DNA of 64,000 nucleotides from Glandiceps talaboti (lineage: Eukaryota > Hemichordata > Enteropneusta > Spengelidae): positions 12,342,001 through 12,406,000 of the forward strand of contig NC_135566.1 of assembly GCF_964340395.1 (NCBI RefSeq), given 5' to 3'. The translations under genes and the position numbers were made by a program. The notes under the pieces are model-generated. The model searched no databases. It worked only from the letters and a program-made list of their open reading frames with translations, and was not told where the DNA came from. Each line of letters starts with the position of its first letter. The first letter of the stretch is position 1. This document shows positions 53,501-58,834 of this stretch, one piece after another.

Positions 53501-56125
53501 TTTTTCTTCATTCATCTTACATGTTTCATCATTCGTCTTAACTCATCATGTTCCTGATAAACTGACCATATGGATGAGGATTGGGTATTTATTTTCTATT
53601 TTAATCTTAAACAATTTCATGATGGCTTCCGTCTTGAAAATCAGTGTGAAGCAACATATGCCAAATCCTTTCTTGCAACTCAATAAATTGCAAAAGATTA
53701 ATAAATGTGTCAAATATTTATTATTTTATGTACAATAACAAACTTTTTATACATTTTTTGTAGCTTTTTCAGTGTATTGAGTTACAAACACAGACTGTGT
53801 TGTTTGATTTATCAAGAAAGAAGCCTTGATAAAATTGTTTTAAAATAAATACGTAATCTTCATCCAGAAAGCTACTTTACTGTTATACAATCAAGTTCCA
53901 TAGAAAAAATACGACAGCCTTTCAACCCCTCCCCAACACAACCCAAACACAACCCCAAACGCATGTTTCTCACCCAAAACAAACAGCGAGCTGACATTTA
54001 TTTACATCAAATAAAACTAAAAAAGCAAGCATGCAGTTAATAATTGGTTATATTTCATACCCTATTTTCCCTTACTCATCGCCTTTATTTTCATCTTTTT
54101 TGTGTTATTTGTTTGCACTGACCGTTTCACTTCACTGCAGACCACCTGTGAACCTCATATGTGTGCCTACAAGTTGGTCACCATCCTTTTCAAATGGCGC
54201 TTATTACAGGACAGAGTGGAAAGTATGATCAACAAGGTAGACATGTTTCTATTTTCCTTACAGCTGCCTCACCGACTGCACTCCTATGTACATTATACAT
54301 ATACACAGAATGCTTTTTTTGTCTTTTTTTTATTTTCATTTTCTTCCCACGTCTTCAGAAACGTGTCGACCCACACATGTGTGCCTATAAAGTGGTAACG
54401 TGTGAATTCAAATGGTGGGGACTCCAAAGCAATGTGGAAAGTCTAATAATGAAGGTATCCTGCATCCTCATGGAATACATGTTGAATTTCAAGCTATATT
54501 TTTAATGTATTGTGCCCAAAATCAAGTGTACAGAATCCCAATCTCAAATCCTTGTCTTCTTCTCCCTTCAAGTACAAAGAGAGGATTTTTTCTTTCAAAT
54601 TCTTTGGGTGTATCTTTAGGGTATCTTTTCACTTCTGTGTGATCACAAACTGTTTGTATTGACCTTGTCTTTTTTGTCTGATCTTAGATTGTTGTTATTT
54701 TTATCATTTCACTTTGTGTGATAACAAATTGTTGTGTTATCCTTAAAACTGTGATAGCTGTAACTGTGTCATACTTAGAAGAAAAAAAAGTGTTCTTCCT
54801 ACATCTTCTGAAAAACATTGATGTGTGTGACATGGAATGGTGAAGTGTACAGTTGTACAAATACTATGTCTTTCGGTATGCTTTGTAGTCATTCCTCCAA
54901 AATATTATACATAACAGCTAACTCATAGATCTGTCAACAGAATTATTATAGTTTTTTTTCATTGTGGTGTCATTAATTTTATGTTATGGTGTTGGTACAA
55001 ATTGTGGTATATTTTGTTATAAACAAAGTGCTTGATGTCCTGTAAATGTGTGTTTGCATATGTCATAATGTTGGTATATGTCATAGTTCATGGTGTCGGT
55101 ATGCGTTATATGTCACGGTGTTGGTACATGTTATCGTATATTTGATGGTGTAGGTACAAACTTCTGTATCGTTTGTTGACAAACAAAACCCTTTGTTGTC
55201 CTGTAATGGTGTTGGTACATGTTTTGTCATGGTGATGGTGTCAATTGTTGTATGTTTCATCACAAACAAAACTTAGTACATGGTTTTTTGGTTTCTAATT
55301 GTTGTTTTGTTATGTCTCCCTGTGAACAAATCCAAATTGTGATCTACCGATGTATTCTGTGTCTGATATATATGTACCCCTTGTATGTCACAACTCTCAA
55401 ATCTTCCTTTTTATCTGGTTTCACTCAAATTTCAGCTTCTGAACCACTTCTGTCTGCACAATTTGACCACATTTTTTGTTTACACTGCTTATATGAAAAT
55501 ATGTTTCATTGATGGTTTATCCAAGTGAAAAAAGTAATAGTTAATATATATAGTTAATGATTTGAGAATACAATCTATAAATTGGTGCACACGTTGATCA
55601 AATTGTGTTTCCTATAAAGCTAAATTATTCATTTTCATAATTAATGATTTTTGGTAATTAGGCAATACCTTAAGTATACAAATTTAAGATTTCTTATGGT
55701 CTTGCATAACTATTGGCATATCGTGTATGATATCTATAGCTAAGAATTTTGCAACCATTATTGTGTGTAGGAAGGAAAATCTAATCAGTTTGCCCTTATG
55801 GAAGGCATTCAGTTTAAATCTAGTTGTGTATGACTTACTATGGAACATACGCAGATTTGTAACATTAAATATGGTCAAAGTGTGAATCTCTCTTCTAATT
55901 TCCACATAACAGTTGAATGGGCATTTATTGAATCCCCTTTGGTTCGGTGACTTTCCAGTATTTATCGGTAAAAAGGGCACATATTGCATGGACATTTGTT
56001 CGCACATATAATGTTTATGTCGGTGAATTACAAGGTTCATAAAGGAATTGCATACATCCGTACACAAGTGTGTGCATGCATGTCCGCATACATACATACA
56101 TACATACATACATACATACATACAT

Positions 56126-56158
<33 letters not shown>

Positions 56159-58834
56159 TACATGTACACACATACATGCACACACTTATGTGTACATACA
56201 TGTACACATAATATACATATGCACACATACACATACACATGTGCGCACATGCATACATACATACATACATACATACATACATACATACATACATGTACTT
56301 ACACACCTATGTATGTATGTATATGTCTTTAAAAAACACACACATACACTCACACATTATACATGGAAATGCACTCTATGGAGGTATAAGGTGATAACCC
56401 AATCCTCTTGTAGTGTCCTACCCTACCAAAACCATGCTTGGGAATGTTCACATTTGTTGGACAACTGGATATTTGGCAATGTTACCTTGAAACCCTGGTT
56501 CTGTAGAGTGTTTACTAGTGGTTCCTACTTTCTGGAGTCAATACCCTAGATTGAGGGGGTGTCAGGAAAGGTGACACTGTTTTAGTGGGCACAATTACAA
56601 GGAAAATATAGCATCAAAATGTCAATGTGTGTCTTCATTTATTTTACTTTTTATCATGAATTCTATCTGCATGATTTGATGCACATTGGAGAAAAGGGAA
56701 GTGCCGAATGACACCAAATGTTCTGTATGGCACAAAAAAAATATGAGTTGTGAAAAAAAAAAACATTTGTGTGCTTATTGTCGAACAAACATTTTTCAGT
56801 AAAATATTCTTGTGACCTTACTTTATAATAGATATATGATAATTTGATAAGTGCTAAACAGATTTTTAAGTTTCATGAACTCAAAATTTATAACAAGCAA
56901 ACTTCACATTTCCCATTGATGAAAATTACTGAAAAGGGATTGTGCTTTGTGTAAATTTTTATGGGTTCAAAACAAATATAAAGTGGAAACTGGTGTTGAG
57001 ATTGTGTATTTACATGAATTTTATCTATCAGTGTGAGAGCTCTGCACGATTTGCATGTCAGTGAGCTCATTTGCATAACTTGTGGTTTTCTGTTTTATTG
57101 TTGATTACCATTTTAATATGTTATTTGTTACACCACATGTAGAAAATTACCAATTTCAGACATATATACATTGTTAATGAAAAGTTCAGTGCTAACTACA
57201 GAGATATTAAACTTAATCTACAAAAAAAATGGTTTGCATTTTTCAACTAATGAAATGACTTATGCCTCAAAATACTTAAACCGTGTAATAGTTAAGCATT
57301 TGTCATTTTCCCTGCAACATATTGAGATGAGATGAAAAAAACCCACAAATTTGTTCGTGCTCTTAAAAAAATATACGTAACCAAGACGATAAACAGAGTA
57401 AGACTTGAAGAAACTTTATTTTTTTTTATTTGATGACCACATTTTACTGACGACGTTGAAAACAAAATATGAAAAATACATTTTTAGTTCAAAATGCAGA
57501 TACATGTAGTGTAGAGTAACATGTTTTCTACCTGCTACATACTGTAGACTTTGTATGTTCTTTAGTGAAAAATTCTGCAAAATATCTGTTGTGCCCTTAA
57601 AAATTAGTATTTGAGATTTTCAAAATATGTTCAGGATTTAGTACGGTAGTTTGTCGCACTGTAAATACGATGTTCACAATAAAACACATTGCATACTCCA
57701 CAGAGGTGACACCAGAGTAGCTTTAATTGATGTCTAACTGTATACCATTTCCACTGACCAATTTGTGTTACAGACTGAACGCAGGATTTTTACCAATTTC
57801 CATCGTCAGTTGTTTTGCTGGCTGGATAAGTGGCATGGTTTGACTATGGAAGATATCCGCAGAATTGAAGCCGAGACAAAAAAAGAATTAGATGAGGTAT
57901 ACAAATTAAACTCAAAGCAGCGGAAGCTGTAATTTTTTGATATATTTTTTGTTTGTTTATTGACCATTGATAAATACACTAAAGTTTCACTTGGAAGCTG
58001 TTCAGTTCTCACCAGCTGAGTTACCTGTGTAAGCACCGTTGTTGGTTTAGTGTACGACCAGCTTGATGAATATTGTATGTAACCAGTAGTAGTGATTTAG
58101 CGTCCAGACCATTTACTACCAAGTTAGAGGGCGTACAGAGTTTCAATTTGGCGACACAAATTTGTTTACATCTCACACAACATTCTTCGTTTCGATTCAC
58201 AAAAAAACACAAATGCATGCACGCATATTTTTTTTTTTTTGTAGTCTAGTGTTTGCAGTTTTTTCTGCAGCAGAACTTTCACGAGCGTAGCTAGTGAAAG
58301 CACAAATGCAAATATCCAAGTACCCACACTTGAACTCATGCGACATGGGGTTCTGTTATTATTATGTATGTTTATTGTCTGAAATAGCAAATTTCCATAG
58401 AAAAGCTACTGTGCGATTGTGCGTTTTTGTACAACAAATATTTTGGCACCCTCATTTCCATATAATTTGCATGCAGGTATGTAATTTCATTATTACATAT
58501 GTACCAGAGATTACGTACATTGGTGCACGTACATACTAGTGGTATTTTCACTGCAGTGCAATACCGAAAACATTATTGCATACCTGCATACACATAAAGG
58601 CATGATCTTTTGCTACATGTGAAATCACATGATCATGCTGTATGTATACCACACCTGCACTTACGTGTAATAGGGTTCTGTCATAATATTGTACTGCAGT
58701 GCAAATACCACTTATATGCACTTGCAATGGTGCAAGTAATCTCTGGTATATATATGTAATAACGCATGTTTTTTTTTTTCATTTCTTGACAGCAACGTAA
58801 AGGTGGTGAAGTACGTGGTACAGTTGAACAGTAA
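29594..58834 (+). CDS. PITPNB: Class I phosphatidylinositol transfer protein (PITPNA/PITPNB orthologue), complete gene
   Basis: Cytosolic lipid exchange protein that carries one PI or PC molecule between membranes to support phosphoinositide signalling. Joining 29594-29610, 29844-29874, 35398-35546, 48819-48918, 50477-50554, 51227-51304, 51941-52018, one of 54141-54236 / 54359-54454, 57774-57896 and 58793-58834 gives 263 residues (vertebrate proteins ~270) with every phase matching. Expected residues are present: Thr58/Lys60 in QYTHKIYHL, Asn89 and Cys94 in NAYPYCRT, Ser164 in [10 protein letters not shown], and Glu241 in RRIEAET. These correspond to vertebrate Thr59, Lys61, Asn90, Cys95, Ser166 and Glu248. 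Every intron is GT-AG. There is one gene, not separate alpha and beta, as in invertebrates. Exon 8 is duplicated (8a/8b); see those entries. The symbol is given by family; alpha and beta cannot be told apart. Confidence 0.95.
29844..29874 (+). CDS. PITPNB: PITP exon 2 (31 nt)
   Basis: The acceptor TTTGTCATCGAAG precedes T-CGC-ATC..., completing Phe and encoding [10 protein letters not shown] before the donor GTAAGT. The combined 48 nt of exons 1 and 2 give 16 codons and end in phase 0. Confidence 0.9.
31717..31778. repeat. (GT)31 microsatellite
   Basis: Uninterrupted GT run within PITP intron 2. Confidence 0.95.
32189..32689. mobile_element. Long-arm foldback element, ~500 bp, in PITP intron 2
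   Basis: The ends TAGCTCTGGATATATA and TATATATCCAGAGCTA are inverted, and the similarity runs inward ~240 bp per arm (for example GACTAAATGAAATAC / GTATTTCATTTAGTC) to a short centre near 32440. Both flanks read TGTGTGTGG, consistent with a 9-bp target duplication, but that sequence is low complexity. No protein is encoded; probably a non-autonomous Mutator-like or foldback transposon. Confidence 0.85.
33382..33571. mobile_element. hAT-like MITE 'CAGTGTGCCCTCTAA', copy 1, with 8-bp TSD
   Basis: Starts CAGTGTGCCCTCTAA and ends TTAGAGGGTACACTG, an inverted repeat with one mismatch. It is flanked by perfect 8-bp direct repeats GTCTAGTC (33374-33381 and 33572-33579). CAGTG ends plus an 8-bp duplication are hallmarks of the hAT superfamily. 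It is 190 bp long and has no coding capacity. Confidence 0.9.
35398..35546 (+). CDS. PITPNB: PITP exon 3 (149 nt)
   Basis: The acceptor TTTTGCTTTCAG leads into [20 protein letters not shown], then [11 protein letters not shown], a loop END-EFGKG and [10 protein letters not shown], with donor AG|GTAAGT, phase 2. It carries the lipid headgroup-binding Thr58 and Lys60 and the GGGEG segment. Confidence 0.95.
36061..36270. repeat. (TATG)n-(GT)n compound microsatellite
   Basis: TATG units, a 37-nt GT run, GTCTCT units and further TATG units form the tail side of the dispersed element that follows. Confidence 0.95.
36276..36456 (+). mobile_element. Short dispersed element with (ATGT)n tail, copy 2
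   Basis: Reverse-orientation copy of 27112-27292. Over the core, a 45-codon shared frame differs at a single residue, so the copies diverged recently. The shared frame is not a recognised protein. Confidence 0.75.
37430..37520. promoter_or_regulatory. CpG-containing promoter-like patch inside PITP intron 3
   Basis: A short GC-richer patch with an E-box (GGTCACGTGATT), an AAATATGGCAGC element resembling a YY1 site, and CACGTACGCGAAACACGG. It lies near the antisense frame at 37872-38705 but on its downstream side, so a link to that gene is uncertain. Confidence 0.25.
37872..38705 (-). CDS. Hypothetical membrane-protein-like frame, antisense in PITP intron 3
   Basis: A 277-codon open frame, unusually long for this AT-rich DNA outside simple repeats. 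The first internal Met gives [12 protein letters not shown] followed by a hydrophobic stretch ([17 protein letters not shown]). Next comes a ~90-residue soluble segment rich in charged residues ([46 protein letters not shown]), then a second strongly hydrophobic stretch ([19 protein letters not shown]). The charged middle looks protein-like; the part after the second hydrophobic stretch does not. I do not recognise the family. It could be one exon of a nested gene, a retrocopy or chance. A 182-bp tandem repeat lies immediately upstream. Confidence 0.35.
   Translation of the reverse strand: MLLLLPGKCCAVTYSVYFVLVFKMIVCSSKVLITQAVISGTVFVLLLALLPASLPVGMHTLGHVHQVTVYIQRVSSRLILVKLKLRQLKSPYERDAIIQNVCDEIGARNDQVLCHRIGVNLFNDEKHSDPYKIQVDLTLVHSFGYQMTSCLLLFLLPILLFLVVVILPSTVFTLFDFVNYFLFSYSSTRSSGNICTVKSENDNILIALQLLCLANGVFNSYYLISSPFDFQSSVFSLFCTRYLHISNLRSWSYLSGGQIPVHTYRYVFDLSPMHVIQ
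38753..39310. repeat. 182-bp tandem repeat, 3 copies
   Basis: Units beginning GTACAAACTTGACCGCCC start at 38761, 38942 and 39124 (periods 181 and 182). Within each unit ACTTGACCGCCCAAAATAA occurs twice about 37 bp apart. Copies two and three are almost identical. The unit contains GATCGTAAAAATACCAACTT; function unknown. Confidence 0.95.
39311..40487. other. Intron DNA with small GC-rich patches
   Basis: Two CCGGAAGT/ACTTCCGG ETS-like words (near 39585 and 39795) and a GAGGGCGCCAGC word near 39825 occur. TTATATAAAAGTGCTGCAGTT at ~39555 repeats a block at ~37816, a short direct duplication flanking the antisense frame and the 182-bp repeat. Confidence 0.4.
40488..40825. repeat. 38-bp minisatellite, ~8 copies
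   Basis: The unit reads roughly CCAGTATTTTMACCAARTAT followed by ATGTTGCTAATAGCAATT. GTTGCTAATA words start at 40551, 40589, 40627, 40668, 40706 and 40744 (spacings 38, 38, 41, 38, 38). Alternate units differ (TTTTCACCAAGT versus TTTTAACCAAAT), giving a 76-bp higher-order pattern. Confidence 0.9.
42690..42975. repeat. (TCTG)n/(TCTA)n microsatellite with a duplicated spacer
   Basis: TCTG units at 42692-42751 and 42900-42965 are separated by CAGATTGGTCTGTCAGTTC-type blocks that themselves repeat (near 42770, 42865 and 42980). Confidence 0.9.
45656..45829. mobile_element. hAT-like MITE 'CAGTGTGCCCTC', copy 2
   Basis: Same body as 33382-33571, running from CAGTGTGCCCTCAAGTGACA to AGAGGGTACACT. 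The flanks share only an imperfect ATTCC(T/A) word, so the target duplication has decayed. Confidence 0.8.
46232..46400. mobile_element. hAT-like MITE 'CAGTGTTTTTG', copy 1
   Basis: Begins CAGTGTTTTTG and ends CAAAAACACTG, a perfect 11-bp inverted repeat around a 169-bp non-coding body. Its body (ACCGTGGTAAAAT, GGGAACACGGGTAGATTT-type words) is shared with 48036-48202. Confidence 0.8.
46910..47600. repeat. G-rich ~100-bp minisatellite with G19 tract and embedded GT/GC run
   Basis: Words CC(T/G)(G/C)ATGAGGTGCC recur near 46985, 47078, 47177, 47260 and 47564, each followed by AAAGTGGGAAT and GATAGATGATCATGT-like words. G runs of 13, 12 and 19 lie at 46950, 47042 and 47128. 47411-47510 is a GT run interrupted by GCGCGCGCGCGC. 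The G runs could form quadruplexes, and the alternating purine-pyrimidine run could form Z-DNA. Confidence 0.85.
48036..48202. mobile_element. hAT-like MITE 'CAGTGTTTTTG', copy 2
   Basis: Same termini and body as 46232-46400. Flanks TACCTGTA and ACCTGTGT share ACCTGT, a possible decayed target duplication. Confidence 0.8.
48428..48599. mobile_element. hAT-like MITE 'CAGTGTGCCCTC', copy 3, upstream of PITP exon 4
   Basis: CATTGTGCCGTCTATTG to TTAGAGGGTACACTG with the same body as 33382-33571. It ends ~220 bp before the exon 4 acceptor. The first TIR carries mutations, indicating an older insertion. Confidence 0.8.
48819..48918 (+). CDS. PITPNB: PITP exon 4 (100 nt)
   Basis: The acceptor TGCTTTACAG is followed by T (completing Ser66) and [33 protein letters not shown], then donor GTAAGT, phase 0. 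Contains Asn89 and Cys94, the counterparts of the vertebrate PI-contact Asn90 and alkylation-sensitive Cys95. Confidence 0.95.
49037..49407. mobile_element. MITE with 'AAGCCTGTCCA' inverted ends in PITP intron 4
   Basis: Begins AAGCCCTGTCCAC...CTGATCCAG and ends CTGGATCAG...TGGACAGGCTT. Several further inverted CTGATCCAGATC / GATCTGGATCA and CCTGTCCAC / GGACAGG words lie inside, so the element can fold back on itself. No coding capacity; superfamily unclear. Confidence 0.65.
49702..49765. repeat. 21-bp minisatellite, 3 copies
   Basis: GAATTCACTGYCATGGTAAC units start at 49702, 49723 and 49744. Each carries an EcoRI and an adjacent CCATGG-like palindrome. Confidence 0.95.
50477..50554 (+). 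CDS. PITPNB: PITP exon 5 (78 nt)
   Basis: The acceptor CATTTTCAG leads into [20 protein letters not shown] and RGEQHN, with donor GTAAGT, phase 0 on both sides. Contains the conserved Y-M-K-E-x-F and ETWHKPD words. Confidence 0.95.
50870..51070. repeat. ~70-bp degenerate tandem repeat in PITP intron 5
   Basis: Units of the type CAAAAACACTGGTAGGGAA-(A/T)CCTGGTA-AGTGACTA-GAGGTAGATT(T/C)-ACTT recur about every 70 bp, ~2.5 times. The word CAAAAACACTGG is also the terminal word of the CAGTGTTTTTG MITE, so the array may derive from such an element. Confidence 0.7.
51227..51304 (+). CDS. PITPNB: PITP exon 6 (78 nt)
   Basis: The acceptor TTTGTTGCAG precedes [20 protein letters not shown] and APVESR, with donor GTAGGT, phase 0. 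It covers the V-x-x-(I/L)-x-IDIA(D/A) strand of the lipid cavity. Confidence 0.95.
51941..52018 (+). CDS. PITPNB: PITP exon 7 (78 nt)
   Basis: The acceptor CATTCTGCAG leads into [20 protein letters not shown] and LSGDWK, with donor GTAAGT, phase 0. Ser164 lies at the site equivalent to vertebrate Ser166, a reported PKC target, within KSEKTGRG. Exons 5, 6 and 7 are all exactly 78 nt. Confidence 0.95.
52391..52585. repeat. ~50-bp minisatellite, 4 copies, in PITP intron 7
   Basis: Units TGTAAACAA(CTT)GTTAGCAGTG... AAGTAAATAGTCATTGACTAGA begin at about 52391, 52440, 52490 and 52540. Confidence 0.9.
52591..52694. mobile_element. GC-rich MITE 'TAGACTGTAAG', copy 2, with 9-bp TSD
   Basis: TAGACTGTAAGATACGTCGT to GGCGTACCTTACAGACTA, with inverted ends as in 27997-28111. 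Perfect 9-bp direct repeats ATTGCCAGC flank it (52582-52590 and 52695-52703). The TSD length suggests Mutator-like mobilisation. It is inserted directly after the 50-bp minisatellite. Confidence 0.9.
53559..53878. mobile_element. Foldback MITE 'GTGGCCATATGG', copy 4, upstream of PITP exon 8a
   Basis: AACTGACCATATGGATGAGG at the left and CTTCATCCAGAAAGCTACTTT at the right are inverted, as are CTCAATAAATTGCAAAAG and CAGTGTATTGAGTTAC inside. It belongs to the family at 1934-4044 but is more diverged. It ends about 260 bp before the exon 8a acceptor. Confidence 0.8.
54141..54236 (+). CDS. PITPNB: PITP exon 8a, alternative cassette with W-R in place of W-W
   Basis: The acceptor TTTCACTTCACTGCAG opens a 96-nt phase-0 exon encoding [19 protein letters not shown] then [13 protein letters not shown], with donor AAG|GTAGAC. 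It aligns without gaps to exon 8b (19 of 32 residues identical), so one arose from the other by tandem duplication. In vertebrate PITP-alpha this region carries adjacent Trp203-Trp204, which insert into membranes and are needed for lipid transfer. 8a keeps Trp196 but has Arg197 and Leu198 where 8b has Trp-Gly. The exon is open, has good splice sites and conserves the structural residues, so I think it is expressed, not decayed. A protein using 8a would dock differently on membranes (inference). Confidence 0.85.
54237..54358 (+). other. 122-nt intron between alternative exons 8a and 8b
   Basis: GT at 54237, AG at 54357-54358. The last ~50 nt are an almost continuous pyrimidine tract (runs of 7-8 T), stronger than that of exon 8a. 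The tract TCTATTTTCCTTACAG at 54248-54263 mimics a second acceptor only 27 nt from the 8a donor, too close to be used with it but able to bind U2AF. This arrangement could enforce choice of one exon by steric interference. Confidence 0.7.
54359..54454 (+). CDS. PITPNB: PITP exon 8b, cassette with canonical W-W membrane-docking motif
   Basis: The acceptor TTCCCACGTCTTCAG opens a 96-nt phase-0 exon encoding [20 protein letters not shown] then [12 protein letters not shown], with donor AAG|GTATCC. It matches class I PITPs in other animals, including the FKWWGLQ word, and is therefore the ancestral-type version. Because 8a and 8b have equal length and phase, either alone joins exon 7 to exon 9 in frame; including both would insert 32 extra residues into the same structural element. 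Confidence 0.92.
54955..55275. repeat. Degenerate tandem repeat 'GGTGTTGGTACA'
   Basis: GGTG(T/A)(T/A)GGTA(C/T)A words recur about every 30-60 bp, and a longer unit ending ATAAACAAAG...TGTCCTGTAAATG / ACAAACAAAACCCTTTGTTGTCCTG repeats about 175 bp apart. Confidence 0.65.
56088..56294. repeat. (CATA)n/(CACA)n microsatellite cluster
   Basis: Two CATA runs (56088-56145 and 56251-56294) enclose a CACA/TGTACACA-rich stretch. Long reading frames across it on both strands are artefacts. Confidence 0.95.
57774..57896 (+). CDS. PITPNB: PITP exon 9 (123 nt)
   Basis: The acceptor TTTGTGTTACAG leads into [40 protein letters not shown] and E, with donor GAG|GTATAC, phase 0. Contains the RRxFTNFHRQ(L/V)FC signature and Glu241 (vertebrate Glu248). 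Reading through the donor continues in frame for 11 codons ([11 protein letters not shown]) to TAA at 57930-57932, a possible retained-intron C-terminus. Confidence 0.95.
57897..58792 (+). other. PITP intron 9 (896 nt)
   Basis: Ends GTTTTTTTTTTTCATTTCTTGACAG. The last third is a foldback element (58484-58772) reaching to within 20 nt of the acceptor. The rest has no recognised feature. Confidence 0.8.
58484..58772. mobile_element. Foldback element abutting the PITP exon 10 acceptor
   Basis: ATTACATATGTACCAGAGATTAC (left) pairs with GTAATCTCTGGTATATATATGTAAT (right). ACTAGTGGTATTTTCACTGCAGTGCAATA pairs with TACTGCAGTGCAAATACCACTT, and GGCATGATC pairs with GATCATGCTG toward a centre near 58625. 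Arms are ~140 bp. The right arm stops about 20 nt before the splice AG. Confidence 0.85.
58793..58834 (+). CDS. PITPNB: PITP exon 10 (C-terminus and stop)
   Basis: Encodes [13 protein letters not shown] and TAA at 58832-58834. Short variable tails after the last helix are normal for class I PITPs, where the C-terminal residues control membrane affinity and differ between isoforms. Confidence 0.88.
   Translation, partial: QRKGGEVRGTVEQ

Larger units (their letters stand above)
54455..57773 (+). other. PITP intron 8 (3.3 kb)
   Basis: Contains degenerate repeats rich in ATGGTGTTGGTACA (54955-55275) and (CATA)n tracts (56088-56294). The rest, including 55280-56080 and 56340-57770, is AT-rich with no recognised feature. 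Confidence 0.75.

Noticed and set aside
52019-54140. A missing micro-exon between PITP exons 7 and 8, because the vertebrate linker there is a few residues longer
   Set aside because: Phases join without it, and invertebrate-type proteins have a shorter linker (WK-KRVDPHM), so none is needed.
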